Assembly: GCA_011051755.1 (NCBI GenBank)
Contig: DRKN01000010.1
Location: 1 to 52,806 of the forward strand
DNA length: 52,806 nucleotides
Direction of reading: 5' to 3'
Origin: Gammaproteobacteria bacterium
GTDB taxonomy: Bacteria; Pseudomonadota; Gammaproteobacteria; SZUA-152
This document shows positions 36,358 to 44,769 of the stretch, piece by piece. The notes beneath the pieces are model-generated. The model ran no database searches. It had not been told where the DNA came from and saw only the letters and a list, made by a program, of their open reading frames with translations. The first letter of the stretch is position 1. The number at the start of each line of letters is the position of its first letter. A program made the translations under genes and the position numbers.

Positions 36358-36480
36358 CACCTATCAGCGTGGCGGGAAGCCGTTAGCTGCAAGGCGCGTT
36401 CTTGCAGGGATAGGGGGACTATCTCAAAAGAACGCACCAACAGTAGGCACTTTAGGCGACGCCGCAGATGCCTTATCTGC
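36358..36480. other. Candidate structured RNA region
   Basis: CACCTATC (36358-36365) can pair with GATAGGGG (36409-36416) with one mismatch, enclosing a CTGCAAG/CTTGCAG hairpin (36387-36407) and a small GGC/GCC loop. Downstream, GCAGAT-GCCTT-ATCTGC forms another hairpin (36464-36480). It does not match an RNA class I can recall; strand and function are unknown. Confidence 0.35.
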
Positions 36481-36514
36481 ACTTAGTATGAGACACTGCG
36501 CTGGGGGCTCATGC

Positions 36515-36541
36515 AAAAAAATGGCGCCGGTAACGGCGCCA
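36515..36541 (-). terminator. Rho-independent terminator of the Sel1-repeat gene
   Basis: TGGCGCCG (36522-36529), loop GTAA, CGGCGCCA (36534-36541); read on the minus strand it is followed by a run of seven T (A-run 36515-36521 on the plus strand). Confidence 0.9.
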
Positions 36542-36597
36542 AAGGTTGCCCGCGGAGCGGGAGGGAGGAAGAGGGTGATCGGTGCCGTAGTGAGCCG

Positions 36598-37389
36598 TTA
36601 CATGGCCAGTGCGACATTGGCCTTGCCGGCGCGTGTAATTTCACCGAGCAGCACCCGGGCCTCGTGCAGACCCTGGGCAGCGGCCAGATCCAGCCAGTAA
36701 GCCGCCTGATAATGATTGTGCGGGACACCATTGCCGCTGGCGTACAGGCGCCCCAGATTCAGCTGAGCCAGTGCATAACCCTGGTGTGCCGCCGCGCCAT
36801 ACCATTTAGCGGCCATTTTAATGTTCTTGTCCATGCCCTGGCCCTTTTCGTACATACTGGCCAGCGTGTTCTGTGCTGTGGCATCACCCTTTTGGGCATG
36901 TACATCGAATTCGGAGGCGGCAATACTGAACAGGTGACGGCTTTCGCGCTGATTGGCGCTGATACCCTTGGCGCCTTTTTCCAGTAGTTGGCCCAGTTTA
37001 TAGTAGGCGCTGTGGTAGCCCTGGGCGATGGCCTTGCGGTACCAACCTACGGCGGATTTTGCATCGCCACGCGTTATGTACAGCTCAGCCAGGGCAACCT
37101 GAGCCTGGGCGTTACCACGTTCAGCGGCCTTGCGGGTCCACATGAGCGTGTCATTATCCAGACTGGAAGAGTACAGTTTGCCTTCGGAGAACAACCGCAT
37201 CAGCATGTGTTCGGCGCCAGCATGACCTTCATCGGCACTGTGCATGAACAGGCGACCCGCCTCCTGAAAATTGCCGACGGCAAAGGCCATCAGGCCGTCT
37301 TCATAATGGTCAGCCTGTACACTGGAGGCGCTGGCGCCCAGTATCAGACCGCAGATCAAATGGGTGACAAAATGGGGTTTGAAGTGCAT
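36598..37389 (-). CDS. Exported Sel1-repeat protein
   Basis: 263 residues from the ATG at 37389 (GGAGA upstream). A signal peptide (MHFKPHFVTHLICGLILGAS, cleavage near ADH at 27) is followed by Sel1-like TPR repeats: GNAQAQVALAELYITRGDAK, HSAYYKLGQLLEKGAKGISA, GDATAQNTLASMYEKGQGMD and YALAQLNLGRLYASGNGVPH. About six repeats build a helical solenoid for protein contact, probably in the periplasm. No enzyme domain. The gene stands alone with its own terminator. Confidence 0.88.
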   Translation of the reverse strand: MHFKPHFVTHLICGLILGASASSVQADHYEDGLMAFAVGNFQEAGRLFMHSADEGHAGAEHMLMRLFSEGKLYSSSLDNDTLMWTRKAAERGNAQAQVALAELYITRGDAKSAVGWYRKAIAQGYHSAYYKLGQLLEKGAKGISANQRESRHLFSIAASEFDVHAQKGDATAQNTLASMYEKGQGMDKNIKMAAKWYGAAAHQGYALAQLNLGRLYASGNGVPHNHYQAAYWLDLAAAQGLHEARVLLGEITRAGKANVALAM

Positions 37390-37701
37390 TGTCAGGTCTC
37401 CTGTCCGTCGAATAGGTAGATTATCGCTAAATGTTGTGTATCGCTCTAAAATATGTGCTGCTATTGTTGCCTTGTGCCCCGTTTGGCGACCCGGATGGCC
37501 GCTCGCTGAAGGCTTATTTTCTCTTTGTGTGATATCGTTCGCAAGCATTATGCTTGTTGCTGATATCGTCTGGGTATGCCGGGTGCTCTGGTTACGGCCT
37601 GATTGCTACAATAATGATAAAAGATTAAACTGTTTTTTATATAATATATAATAATTAATAGGCTTGATATATTCCTTGAATTAGATAAAGGGTGATGGGT
37701 C
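37390..37701. other. AT-rich divergent promoter region
   Basis: About 310 bases between the Sel1 gene and the CysB-like regulator. The stretch 37618-37680 is extremely AT-rich (many TATA/ATAA steps), a likely promoter or UP element for the regulator. No gene is seen. Confidence 0.5.
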
Positions 37702-38661
37702 GTGAAGCTCCAGCAACTGCGTTACATCTGTGAGGTCGCCCGGCGTGGGTTAAATGTGACAACGGCGGCAGAACGCCTGTTTACGGCACAGTCCGGGATC
37801 AGCACTCAGATCCGCTTGCTGGAAGAAGAACTCGATGTGCAGATTTTCGAGCGCCACGGCAAACGCCTGACCGGCGTGACGTCTACCGGCAAGGGCATTA
37901 TCGAGATGGCTGAACGCATCCTGACCGAGTCGGACAACATCCGCCAACTGGCCCAGCAGGCCAATGACGACAGTCGCGGCACCCTCTCCATCGCCACCAC
38001 CCATACGCAAGCCTACCACGCGCTGCCGCCAGTGATTGCTCGCTTCTCACGGGAATTCCCGGGTATCACTCTGCGTATTCACCAGGGTGACGTGGCACAG
38101 ATTCACGAGATGCTGCTGTCGCGCACGGCGGATGTCGCCATCACCACGGCAACCAAGAACATGCCCAACGAATTGGTCATGCTGCCCTTTCGCGAATGGA
38201 ACATGGCCGTCATCACGCCGCAGAACCATCCCCTGACTCAGGAAACGGAGTTGACGCTGGAGGCATTGGCCCAGTATCCGCTGATCACCTATGACCACAG
38301 CGTCTCCGGCCGTTCTGCTATCAATCAGGCCTTTACCGATGCCGGCCTGCTGACGACCATCGCGCTCACCGCGCTGGACGCGGACATCATCAAAAAATAC
38401 GTCAAGCTGGGACTGGGCGTGGGCCTGATCGCCGAGACGGCGCTGGATAAAACGGAAGATGGTGATCTGGCGGTATTGGAGGCTGGGCACCTGTTCAAAC
38501 CCAGCACCAGCTGTATCTGTGTGCACCGTGGACGGCACCTGCGCAGTTACGTCTATTCCTTCATTACCTACATCACGCCGCAGCTTACCGAAGATGCCGT
38601 GGAAGGCATTCTGCGTTGGGAGTCCTCCAAAGGCGAGAATCGGGCGATGGAACAGTCCTGA
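37702..38661 (+). CDS. cysB: CysB-like LysR-family regulator
   Basis: 319 residues, GTG start. The N-terminus KLQQLRYICEVARRGLNVTT with AERLFTAQSGISTQIRLLEE is characteristic of the CysB/Cbl subgroup of LysR regulators, which control sulfate assimilation and respond to N-acetylserine or adenosine phosphosulfate. The ligand domain contains the conserved IATTHTQAYHALPPVI (about 97-112), AITTATKNMPNELVMLPF and ALDADIIKKYVKLGLGVGLI. Length matches CysB (324). Whether it is CysB itself or a Cbl-type paralogue cannot be decided here. The SulP transporter at the window start could be a regulatory target but is 36 kb away. Confidence 0.9.
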   Translation: MKLQQLRYICEVARRGLNVTTAAERLFTAQSGISTQIRLLEEELDVQIFERHGKRLTGVTSTGKGIIEMAERILTESDNIRQLAQQANDDSRGTLSIATTHTQAYHALPPVIARFSREFPGITLRIHQGDVAQIHEMLLSRTADVAITTATKNMPNELVMLPFREWNMAVITPQNHPLTQETELTLEALAQYPLITYDHSVSGRSAINQAFTDAGLLTTIALTALDADIIKKYVKLGLGVGLIAETALDKTEDGDLAVLEAGHLFKPSTSCICVHRGRHLRSYVYSFITYITPQLTEDAVEGILRWESSKGENRAMEQS

Positions 38662-38668
38662 CAAACGA

Positions 38669-39277
38669 TCAGTCCAACTTTTGCGCCACCAGCAGGGCCT
38701 CATTGCGCAAACCGTGTTGCGTATTGCCGATACAGCCCTCCTCACGGTAGACCCGCAGGCGTAGGCGGTCGAACAGCCGCAGCAACTCATTCTCTGCGAG
38801 CAGGAAATCCGGATTCGACGGCCCGCCGGGGGCGGCCTTGTCGCGGCTAAAGGTTTGGTAGAACAGCAATCCACCGGGACGTAGCGCAGCCAGCAGTGTT
38901 GGGCATAGATCACGTGCGAGGAAGCGACTGACGACGATGACGTCAAAACTCAAAGGTGCCGGCGGTGCGGCCAGCACATCGCGCACCACGGCGCTCAGCG
39001 GTAGCCCGGCGGCGGAAGCGTTCAGTCGCGTGATGGCCACGGGAGAGATATCCCAGGCCTGAGTGCGCAACCCGGCCTGCGCCAACAGCAGGGCATTGCC
39101 GCCCAGGCCGCAGGCCAGATCCAGCGCTTCGCCCGCAACCGGCAGCAGGTGGCTGTTTTCCGCCAATACCCGCGCCGCGCCGGATAGCTCGCCTTCGTGG
39201 TAGTAATCATCCCACTTGGCGGCCAATGCGCCGCTGGCCGTTGCCGCGCGGTTTTTGTTACCGATTGATGTCGACAT
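38669..39277 (-). CDS. SAM-dependent methyltransferase (TehB-like)
   Basis: 202 residues from the ATG at 39277. Class I methyltransferase with motif I ALDLACGLGGNALLLAQAG (about 52-70), motif II TQAWDISPVAITRL and LSFDVIVVSRFLARDL, resembling the TehB/tellurite-resistance-like small methyltransferases. The C-terminal QTFSRDKAAPGGPSNPDFLL is a block seen in several of these. Substrate unknown. It converges with the CysB-like gene and diverges from slyX. Confidence 0.8.
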   Translation of the reverse strand: MSTSIGNKNRAATASGALAAKWDDYYHEGELSGAARVLAENSHLLPVAGEALDLACGLGGNALLLAQAGLRTQAWDISPVAITRLNASAAGLPLSAVVRDVLAAPPAPLSFDVIVVSRFLARDLCPTLLAALRPGGLLFYQTFSRDKAAPGGPSNPDFLLAENELLRLFDRLRLRVYREEGCIGNTQHGLRNEALLVAQKLD

Positions 39278-39377
39278 CTTGACCCGCCGAAGTGATTGCT
39301 CAATGATCAAAGTTATTCTAACCCGAATCTGTCACGAAAGATCCGGGCCAAGCAAATCATCAAGACGAGTTAAAAAT

Positions 39378-39581
39378 ATGCAGTCACGACTGACTGATCT
39401 GGAAATCCGCTATGCGCATCAGGAAGCGATCCTGGAGGCCGTCAATGAGACCCTGCTGTTGCAGCAGCGCAGTATTGAAGCGCTGCGCGCCGAGCTGGAG
39501 CGGATCAAACAGCAGATGCGCGGCCTGAATGCCGGCGAAATGGCCTCGGCTGCGGAAGAAACGCCGCCGCCCCATTACTAA
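39378..39581 (+). CDS. slyX: SlyX family protein
   Basis: 67 residues. The start MQSRLTDLEIRYAHQEAILE and a heptad pattern to about residue 48 mark the small coiled-coil SlyX family, of unknown function. The ends of the family (PPPHY) are kept. ATG 39378 is chosen by family start; longer frames reach into the methyltransferase region. A DUF3301 gene begins ten bases after its stop. Confidence 0.93.
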   Translation: MQSRLTDLEIRYAHQEAILEAVNETLLLQQRSIEALRAELERIKQQMRGLNAGEMASAAEETPPPHY

Positions 39582-39591
39582 TGAATTGGCA

Positions 39592-39948
39592 ATGAACGAC
39601 TGGCTGTGGTTTTTCCCCCTTGGCGGTGGCCTTTGGTACTGGTGGGACACCCTGCGCACCCGGGAGATCGCCCGCGCCGCCGGACGTCGTGCCTGCGAGC
39701 AGCGGCAGGTGCAGTTTCTCGATGATACGGTGGTGCGCACCCGCATCCGTTTGCGCCGCAATGCCCGGGGACATCTACAGCTCGAACGCCACTATGATTT
39801 TGAATTTGCCAGTGATGGCGAGCGGCGCTACCACGGGCAAATCGACATTTTCGGCAGCCACATCAGCCGCATCGATATGGAAGCCTACCGCTTTCCCGCC
39901 GGGGAAGACGACACAGACGGCAAGACCGACAACGTGACCACTCGATGA
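39592..39948 (+). CDS. DUF3301 family protein
   Basis: 118 residues. An N-terminal hydrophobic anchor (WLWFFPLGGGLWYWW) is followed by the DUF3301 body: ARAAGRRACEQRQVQFLDDT, TRIRLRRNARGHLQLERHY, DFEFASDGERRYHGQIDI and ending near MEAYRF. Function unknown. Its stop overlaps the start of the deaminase gene by four bases (ATGA), so the two are coupled. Confidence 0.8.
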   Translation: MNDWLWFFPLGGGLWYWWDTLRTREIARAAGRRACEQRQVQFLDDTVVRTRIRLRRNARGHLQLERHYDFEFASDGERRYHGQIDIFGSHISRIDMEAYRFPAGEDDTDGKTDNVTTR

Positions 39949-40412
39949 GCGACCAGGATTTTCTGCAACAGGCTATCGATCTGGCCAACCGCTCCGTGGA
40001 CGAGGGCGGCGGCCCCTTTGGCGCGGTGATCGTGCAGCAGGGCTCGATAATCGGTCGGGGCAACAATCGCGTCACCCTCGATAATGACCCCACCGCCCAT
40101 GCCGAGATGCAGGCCATCCGTGACGCCTGCCGAAAAGAAAACAACTTTAGTTTGAGTGACTGCGTGCTCTACACCAGTTGCGAGCCCTGTCCCATGTGCA
40201 TGGCGGCCATTTACTGGGCGCGGATAGCACGGGTGGTGTTCGCCGCCAGTGGCGAGGACGCCAGTCGCGCCGGCTTCGATGACCGCTGGATTGCGCGGGA
40301 ACTCTGCCAACCCTATACCGAGCGCTCACTGCCCGTGGCGCAATGCGTCTGCGAGGACTTCGATAGCAGCTTCCGCAAATGGATGGCGTTGGCTGACAAG
40401 ATACCTTACTGA
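39945..40412 (+). CDS. Guanine-deaminase-like nucleoside deaminase
   Basis: 155 residues. Cytidine-deaminase fold with the zinc-binding HAE in PTAHAEMQAIRDAC (about 51-53) and PCPMC in YTSCEPCPMCMAAIYWARI (about 81-85). The C-terminal extension (FDDRWIARELCQPYTERSLP) and overall length match the small bacterial guanine deaminases of the GuaD type rather than TadA, whose tail differs. It would convert guanine to xanthine. Activity is inferred from family likeness. It ends the slyX-DUF3301-deaminase unit. Confidence 0.85.
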   Translation: MSDQDFLQQAIDLANRSVDEGGGPFGAVIVQQGSIIGRGNNRVTLDNDPTAHAEMQAIRDACRKENNFSLSDCVLYTSCEPCPMCMAAIYWARIARVVFAASGEDASRAGFDDRWIARELCQPYTERSLPVAQCVCEDFDSSFRKWMALADKIPY

Positions 40413-40432
40413 ATATTGGCCCTGATTATTCG

Positions 40433-40537
40433 GGAGCGGGCCATGCCCGCGATGGCCAATGGCATCGGGGTAGAAATATCCTACAAGTGCTTTGATTCAG
40501 CCGAGACATGAAAACCATCGCGGGCATGACCCGCTCC
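40433..40537. repeat. REP/BIME-like inverted pair
   Basis: GGAGCGGGCCATGCCCGCG... (40433-40455) and ...CGCGGGCATGACCCGCTCC (40515-40537) are 23-base inverted copies with one mismatch, 59 bases apart. The unit strongly resembles the repetitive extragenic palindromes of Pseudomonas (GGAGCGGGCnTGCCCGCGA). It sits between the converging deaminase and pyrK-like genes. Confidence 0.85.
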
Positions 40538-40553
40538 ACAAACTTCGCCGACC

Positions 40554-41441
40554 TCAAGCCGCTGGAAACACCGCAGCCGCCTCAAACACCGGCCCATCCA
40601 CACAGACGCGCTGCATGGCCGGGCCGCCGGGTGTCTGTACTTCCACCACACAACCGGCGCAGCCGCCGACGCCGCAGGCCATGAACTCTTCCAGCGACAC
40701 CTGACAGGGTAGCCGGTATTCTCGCGCCAGGGCGGCGACGGCCTCCAGCATGGGGTGCGGGCCACAGGCGAACACGGCAACCTCCTTGCGCTGTTCGTTG
40801 TCGAGGCTGTCCAGCCAGGCGCGCGCCAGCGCCGTGACGTAGCCCTCGAAGGTGCCGGGATAACCCTGCTGGCTGGTCAGGCGCGAGGCGATGCCCCAGT
40901 CATCGAGCAGCGGCATGGCGGCGATCACCCCCTCGGGCATGCCCGGCACCATGATCTGCGACGGCTGTGCCTTGAACGGAAACGGCACCTCGGAACCCAT
41001 GATGACAAAAGGTTCGTAGGCGCCCTTCACCTCGCGCAGGCGGTCGGCGAGGAATACCATCGGCGGCATGCCCACGCCGCCGCCGATGAGCAGTGGGCGG
41101 CGGTGGGTCATATGCGATTCGAAAGTCTTGCCGATGGGGCCGAGGATGCTCAGCACCTCGTCCACACGGCGGGCGGCGAGGCGGCGGGTGCCGGCGCCCA
41201 GTACCTTGAAGAGAAAATCCACCCAGCCGGCCCGGGCATCCACGCGCAGAATGGAGATGGGGCGGCGCAGGGGCAGGTCGGGATCGCACTGGATGTGGGC
41301 GAACTGCCCCGGCCCGGCGCTGGCGGCCATCTGTGGCGCATGCACGCGCAGAATGACTTGGTCGCCCGGATGCTCCTGGCGTTCGAGGATACGGACGTTT
41401 TCGACATGGATGGTGTCGCGATGGGGGCGTTTGTTGGGCAT
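40554..41441 (-). CDS. pyrK: PyrK-like dihydroorotate dehydrogenase electron-transfer subunit
   Basis: 295 residues. Iron-sulfur flavoprotein of the PyrK/ferredoxin-reductase-like family. N-terminal FAD-binding domain with LPLRRPISILRV, NAD-binding domain with LLIGGGVGMPPMVFLADRL and FACGPHPMLEAVAAL, and a C-terminal 2Fe-2S site CGVGGCAGC (plus a later Cys in MQRVCVDGP) in the family arrangement. PyrK normally serves class 1B PyrD; most gammaproteobacteria use the quinone-dependent PyrD instead, so its place at the end of pyrRBC' is notable. It could also serve another dehydrogenase. Start taken at ATG 41441. Confidence 0.8.
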   Translation of the reverse strand: MPNKRPHRDTIHVENVRILERQEHPGDQVILRVHAPQMAASAGPGQFAHIQCDPDLPLRRPISILRVDARAGWVDFLFKVLGAGTRRLAARRVDEVLSILGPIGKTFESHMTHRRPLLIGGGVGMPPMVFLADRLREVKGAYEPFVIMGSEVPFPFKAQPSQIMVPGMPEGVIAAMPLLDDWGIASRLTSQQGYPGTFEGYVTALARAWLDSLDNEQRKEVAVFACGPHPMLEAVAALAREYRLPCQVSLEEFMACGVGGCAGCVVEVQTPGGPAMQRVCVDGPVFEAAAVFPAA

Positions 41442-41473
41442 GGTGTTTATCGCTGTGTGATCATTTTTTCGTT

Positions 41474-41531
41474 GGGCATTGCCCACCGTTGTTCGTTTGG
41501 CTGGTTTTTCACCGGTGGGCGATGCCCACCC
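41474..41531. repeat. Inverted GGTGGGC-type repeat pair
   Basis: TGGGCATTGCCCACCG (41474-41489) and CGGTGGGCGATGCCCA (41514-41529) are inverted copies with one mismatch. The right copy contains GGTGGGC-GAT-GCCCACC (41515-41531). A third related unit lies at 46961-46977. Confidence 0.75.
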
Positions 41532-41545
41532 TTCTACCCCGATGG

Positions 41546-42838
41546 TCAGTCACAGGTGTGATAGGTCAACTCGCCGGCCAGCAGGGTGCAGCTGACGCGG
41601 CCCTTCAGTTCCCAGCCCAGGAAGGGGCTGTTGTGGCCGGCGCTTTGTAATGCGTCGGCGCGCAGCTCCCAGTAGGGCTCGGGGTCGAAAATACAGACAT
41701 CGGCGCGCGCGCCAGTGGCCAGGGTGCCGCCCTCACCGTGAGCCAGCAGATCCAGGATCCCGGCCGGACGCTGGGTGATGCTGGCGATGGCCTCGGGCAG
41801 GCTCAGCAGGCCTTCGCCGGCCAATCGCAGGGTCAGTGGCAGTAGCGTCTCAAGGCCGCTGATGCCCGGCTCGGAGGCCGGAAAGGGCGCCAGTTTGGCA
41901 TTCGCGCCATGGGGCTGGTGGTCGGAACACACGGCGGCGATGGTGCCTTGTTTCAGTCCCTCGCGCAGCCCCTCGCGGTCGCGCTGGCTGCGCAGCGGCG
42001 GACGCACGTGACACTGGGTATCGAAGTAGCCGATGTCCATGTCCGTGAGATAGAGCTGGTGGGCGGCGACATCGGCGCTCACCGGTAGGCCGTCGTACTG
42101 AGCGCGGGCAAGCATGCGCACCGCACGGGCGCTGGACAGATGGCAGAAGTGAGCACGTACGCCGGTTTGCGCGATGAGCTGCAGCTCGCGCGCCACGGCG
42201 ATGGTTTCCGCCGCTTCGGGGATGCCGGCCAGGCCCAGGCGCACGCTCACCGCGCCTTCGTGGGCGCAGCCGCCGGCGGCCAGCCACGGATCCTCGGCAT
42301 GGAGGAAAACGGTCAACCCCTGACTGGCGGCGTATTCCATGGCGCAGCGCATCACCCGGGTGCTTTCCACCGCCTGAAGACCATTGCTGACGGCCACGCA
42401 ACCGGCCTGTTTCAGGGTCGCCATCTCGGCCAGTTGCTGGCCGGCCAGACCCTGGGTCAGCGCCCCCAAAGGTAATACGCGGGCGTGACCGGATTGTTTG
42501 GCGCGGTGGCGGATGAGATCAACCAGGGCCGGGGTGTCGATGGGTTGCGAAGGATCCGGTGGGCACACCAGGGTGGTGATACCAGCGCTGGCGGCCGCTG
42601 CGGTTTCCGTGGCGATGGTGGCGCGGGACTCTCCACCGGGCTCGCGCAGCCGTGCGCGCAGGTCGATGAGGCCGGGGCAGACGATGTGGCCCCCGGCATT
42701 GATGTGACTGTCGGCGCTGAAACCGTCCGGCACCTGACCCACGCCGGCAATAACGCCATTGGCGATGTGCAGGTCGATGTGGCTGTCGATGCCGTTGGCG
42801 GGATCGATGAGACGGCCGTGCTGGATGCTGATGTTCAT
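41546..42838 (-). CDS. pyrC': Dihydroorotase-like protein PyrC', catalytically degenerate
   Basis: 430 residues of the class I dihydroorotase fold. The zinc motif that should read H-x-H in LIDLHVHLREPG is [12 protein letters not shown] here (about 58-69), both His replaced by Arg, so it should not be an active dihydroorotase. Other blocks remain: [28 protein letters not shown] and [13 protein letters not shown]. This matches PyrC' (PyrX) of Pseudomonas, a non-catalytic partner needed to assemble the large class A aspartate transcarbamoylase. It overlaps pyrB by ATGA, which supports a joint complex. The working PyrC must be elsewhere. Confidence 0.88.
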   Translation of the reverse strand: MNISIQHGRLIDPANGIDSHIDLHIANGVIAGVGQVPDGFSADSHINAGGHIVCPGLIDLRARLREPGGESRATIATETAAAASAGITTLVCPPDPSQPIDTPALVDLIRHRAKQSGHARVLPLGALTQGLAGQQLAEMATLKQAGCVAVSNGLQAVESTRVMRCAMEYAASQGLTVFLHAEDPWLAAGGCAHEGAVSVRLGLAGIPEAAETIAVARELQLIAQTGVRAHFCHLSSARAVRMLARAQYDGLPVSADVAAHQLYLTDMDIGYFDTQCHVRPPLRSQRDREGLREGLKQGTIAAVCSDHQPHGANAKLAPFPASEPGISGLETLLPLTLRLAGEGLLSLPEAIASITQRPAGILDLLAHGEGGTLATGARADVCIFDPEPYWELRADALQSAGHNSPFLGWELKGRVSCTLLAGELTYHTCD

Positions 42839-43812
42839 GCGCCCTCTCCTTCCGCCGGCGCGCGGCCCAGGGTCATGGACATCACCGCCATGCGCACGGC
42901 GATGCCGTTGCTGACCTGTTCGAGGATCACCGACTGTGCACCGTCGGCCACCGAGGAGGCGATTTCCACACCGCGGTTGATGGGGCCGGGATGCATGACG
43001 ATGGCGTCGGGTTTGGCCAGCGCCAGCTTTTCCTCGGTGAGACCGTAGGTGCTGAAATACTCGGCTTCGCTGGGCAGCATGGCGCCCTGCATACGTTCTT
43101 TTTGCAGGCGTAGCATGATCACCACGTCGGCGCCGCGCAGGCCTGCGTCAAGGTCGTGAACGACGTGCACGCCGAGGCTCTCCACCGCCGCCGGGATCAG
43201 GGTCTTGGGCGCCACCACGCGCAGTGCGGAGACGCCCAGGGTGGTGAGGGCATGGATCAGCGAGCGCGCCACGCGTGAGTGCTTGATATCACCGACGATG
43301 GCCACCGTCAGTGGCGCGAATTCACCCTTCCAGCGACGAATGGTAAACATGTCCAACAGTGCCTGGGTGGGATGGGCGTGGCTACCGTCGCCAGCATTGA
43401 TGACGCTGACATGGGGCGCGACGTGCCGGGCAATGAGATGGGCGGCGCCGCTATCGGCGTGACGCACCACGAACATATCGCACTGCATGGCCTCAAGATT
43501 GTGCAGCATGTCCAGCAGGCTCTCGCCCTTCACCGTGGCCGAGGTATTGATATTGATCTTCAGCACATCGGCGGAAAGGCGCTTGGCGGCCAGCTCGAAG
43601 GTGGTAAGGGTGCGGGTGCTGGCTTCGAAGAACAGATTGACCACCGTCTTGCCACGCAACAGGGGCACCTTGCGCACCTGCCGGTCGCCCACGGAAATGA
43701 AGGACTCGGCGGTGTCGAGAATGTCGACGATCTGCTGGCGCTTAAGGCCCTCGATGGTCAGCAGGTGGTGCAGGCGGCCTTCGCTGTCGTGTTGCAGGCT
43801 ATGTCGTCTCAC
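42835..43812 (-). CDS. pyrB: Aspartate carbamoyltransferase catalytic chain
   Basis: 325 residues. First committed step of pyrimidine synthesis: carbamoyl phosphate plus aspartate. The carbamoyl-phosphate loop [19 protein letters not shown] (about 58-76), the KGES loop ([10 protein letters not shown]) and [11 protein letters not shown] are present. It is longer at the N-terminus than the enterobacterial enzyme, as in the class A enzymes of Pseudomonas that pair with PyrC'. Lies between pyrR and pyrC', overlapping both. Confidence 0.96.
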   Translation of the reverse strand: MRRHSLQHDSEGRLHHLLTIEGLKRQQIVDILDTAESFISVGDRQVRKVPLLRGKTVVNLFFEASTRTLTTFELAAKRLSADVLKININTSATVKGESLLDMLHNLEAMQCDMFVVRHADSGAAHLIARHVAPHVSVINAGDGSHAHPTQALLDMFTIRRWKGEFAPLTVAIVGDIKHSRVARSLIHALTTLGVSALRVVAPKTLIPAAVESLGVHVVHDLDAGLRGADVVIMLRLQKERMQGAMLPSEAEYFSTYGLTEEKLALAKPDAIVMHPGPINRGVEIASSVADGAQSVILEQVSNGIAVRMAVMSMTLGRAPAEGEGA

Positions 43813-44327
43813 GGCGCCTCCACGATGCTCAGTTGCAGGGGTTCGGGGCCGCTGAGCTTGACGTGTTCATGCTCGCCGAGGTCGAAGTGACGACCCACCA
43901 CGTCGGCCTGGATGGGTAGCTCACGGCCGCTGCGCTCGCCCAGCACGGCCAACGTGATGGCGGCGGGACGGCCGTAGTCGAATAACTCGTTCATGGCTGC
44001 GCGGATGGTGCGGCCAGTGTGCAGGATGTCGTCCACCAGCACGATGTGGCGTTCGGCCACCGACACCGGCAGGCGTGAGGGGCGTACCTGTGGATTCATG
44101 CCGATGCGCGAGAAGTCGTCGCGGTAGAAGGAAATGTCCAGTTCGCCCAGAGCTTGTTCGAGACCAAGCAGCGTGTGCAGACGCTCGGCCACCCACAGGC
44201 CGCCAGTGTGAATACCCACCATCAATGCATCGCGCACGCGAGCGGCTTCCAGCCTGCTGCGCAAGTCGTCGGCCATCTGCCGGATCAGTTGTTCGATATC
44301 ATCCTGCTCGGTCACGGGTTCAGGCAT
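43809..44327 (-). CDS. pyrR: PyrR bifunctional regulator / uracil phosphoribosyltransferase
   Basis: 172 residues. The PRPP-binding loop [20 protein letters not shown] (about 92-111) and the N-terminal [20 protein letters not shown] are those of PyrR. In Gram-positives it attenuates pyr transcription; in Pseudomonas the homologue has been reported to have little uracil phosphoribosyltransferase activity and to act in pyr gene expression. No attenuator leader is visible upstream because the gene overlaps ruvX by eight bases. Confidence 0.93.
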   Translation of the reverse strand: MPEPVTEQDDIEQLIRQMADDLRSRLEAARVRDALMVGIHTGGLWVAERLHTLLGLEQALGELDISFYRDDFSRIGMNPQVRPSRLPVSVAERHIVLVDDILHTGRTIRAAMNELFDYGRPAAITLAVLGERSGRELPIQADVVGRHFDLGEHEHVKLSGPEPLQLSIVEAP

Positions 44328-44769
44328 CCTGGGGCTGTGGTGGTGATTCGGCCAACCAGGTTTCGAGGATCACCTTGGCGGACAGTTTGTCGATGTCGTC
44401 TTTTTTAGGATGTTTTTTTTGCCGTAATCCGCCCTTGAGCCGCGATTCGGCCTCCAACGAGGAAAGGCGTTCATCGATGAAATGGGTCGGCAGATTGTAC
44501 CGCCCGTGCAGCTGATTGCCAAAACGTCGCACGCGGCGGCTGAGTTCGTGATCCGTGCCGTCCATGTTCAGCGGCAGGCCGACCACCACGGCATCCGGCT
44601 GCCATGCCTCGAACAGGCGGGTGATGGCCGGCCAGTCCGGTTTGCCATCACGCGCGGTGACGGTGGTGAGGGCGCTGGCGGTGCCGGTAAGTTCCTGGCC
44701 GACGGCCACGCCAATGCGTTTGAGACCGTAGTCGAAACACAGAAAGGTGCGTGCTGCCACTGCACTCAC
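44320..44769 (-). CDS. ruvX: YqgF/RuvX Holliday-junction resolvase-like nuclease
   Basis: 149 residues. RNase H-like fold with FDYGLKRIGVAVG (about 10-22; first acidic residue), VVVGLPLNMDGT and FIDERLSS with the later acidic residues, and KKDDIDKLSAKVILETWL at the C-terminus. Members act in rRNA end processing and perhaps recombination. The start is GTG 44769, whose last two bases overlap the TGA of algH; GTG 44760 is an alternative. The conserved algH-ruvX-pyrR-pyrB order supports the call. Confidence 0.92.
   Translation of the reverse strand: MSAVAARTFLCFDYGLKRIGVAVGQELTGTASALTTVTARDGKPDWPAITRLFEAWQPDAVVVGLPLNMDGTDHELSRRVRRFGNQLHGRYNLPTHFIDERLSSLEAESRLKGGLRQKKHPKKDDIDKLSAKVILETWLAESPPQPQDA

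Larger units (their letters stand above)
36202..36597. other. Intergenic region with structured sequence
   Basis: About 400 bases with no gene. It contains a candidate structured RNA segment (36358-36480) and the terminator of the Sel1 gene (36515-36541), both entered separately. Confidence 0.6.
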
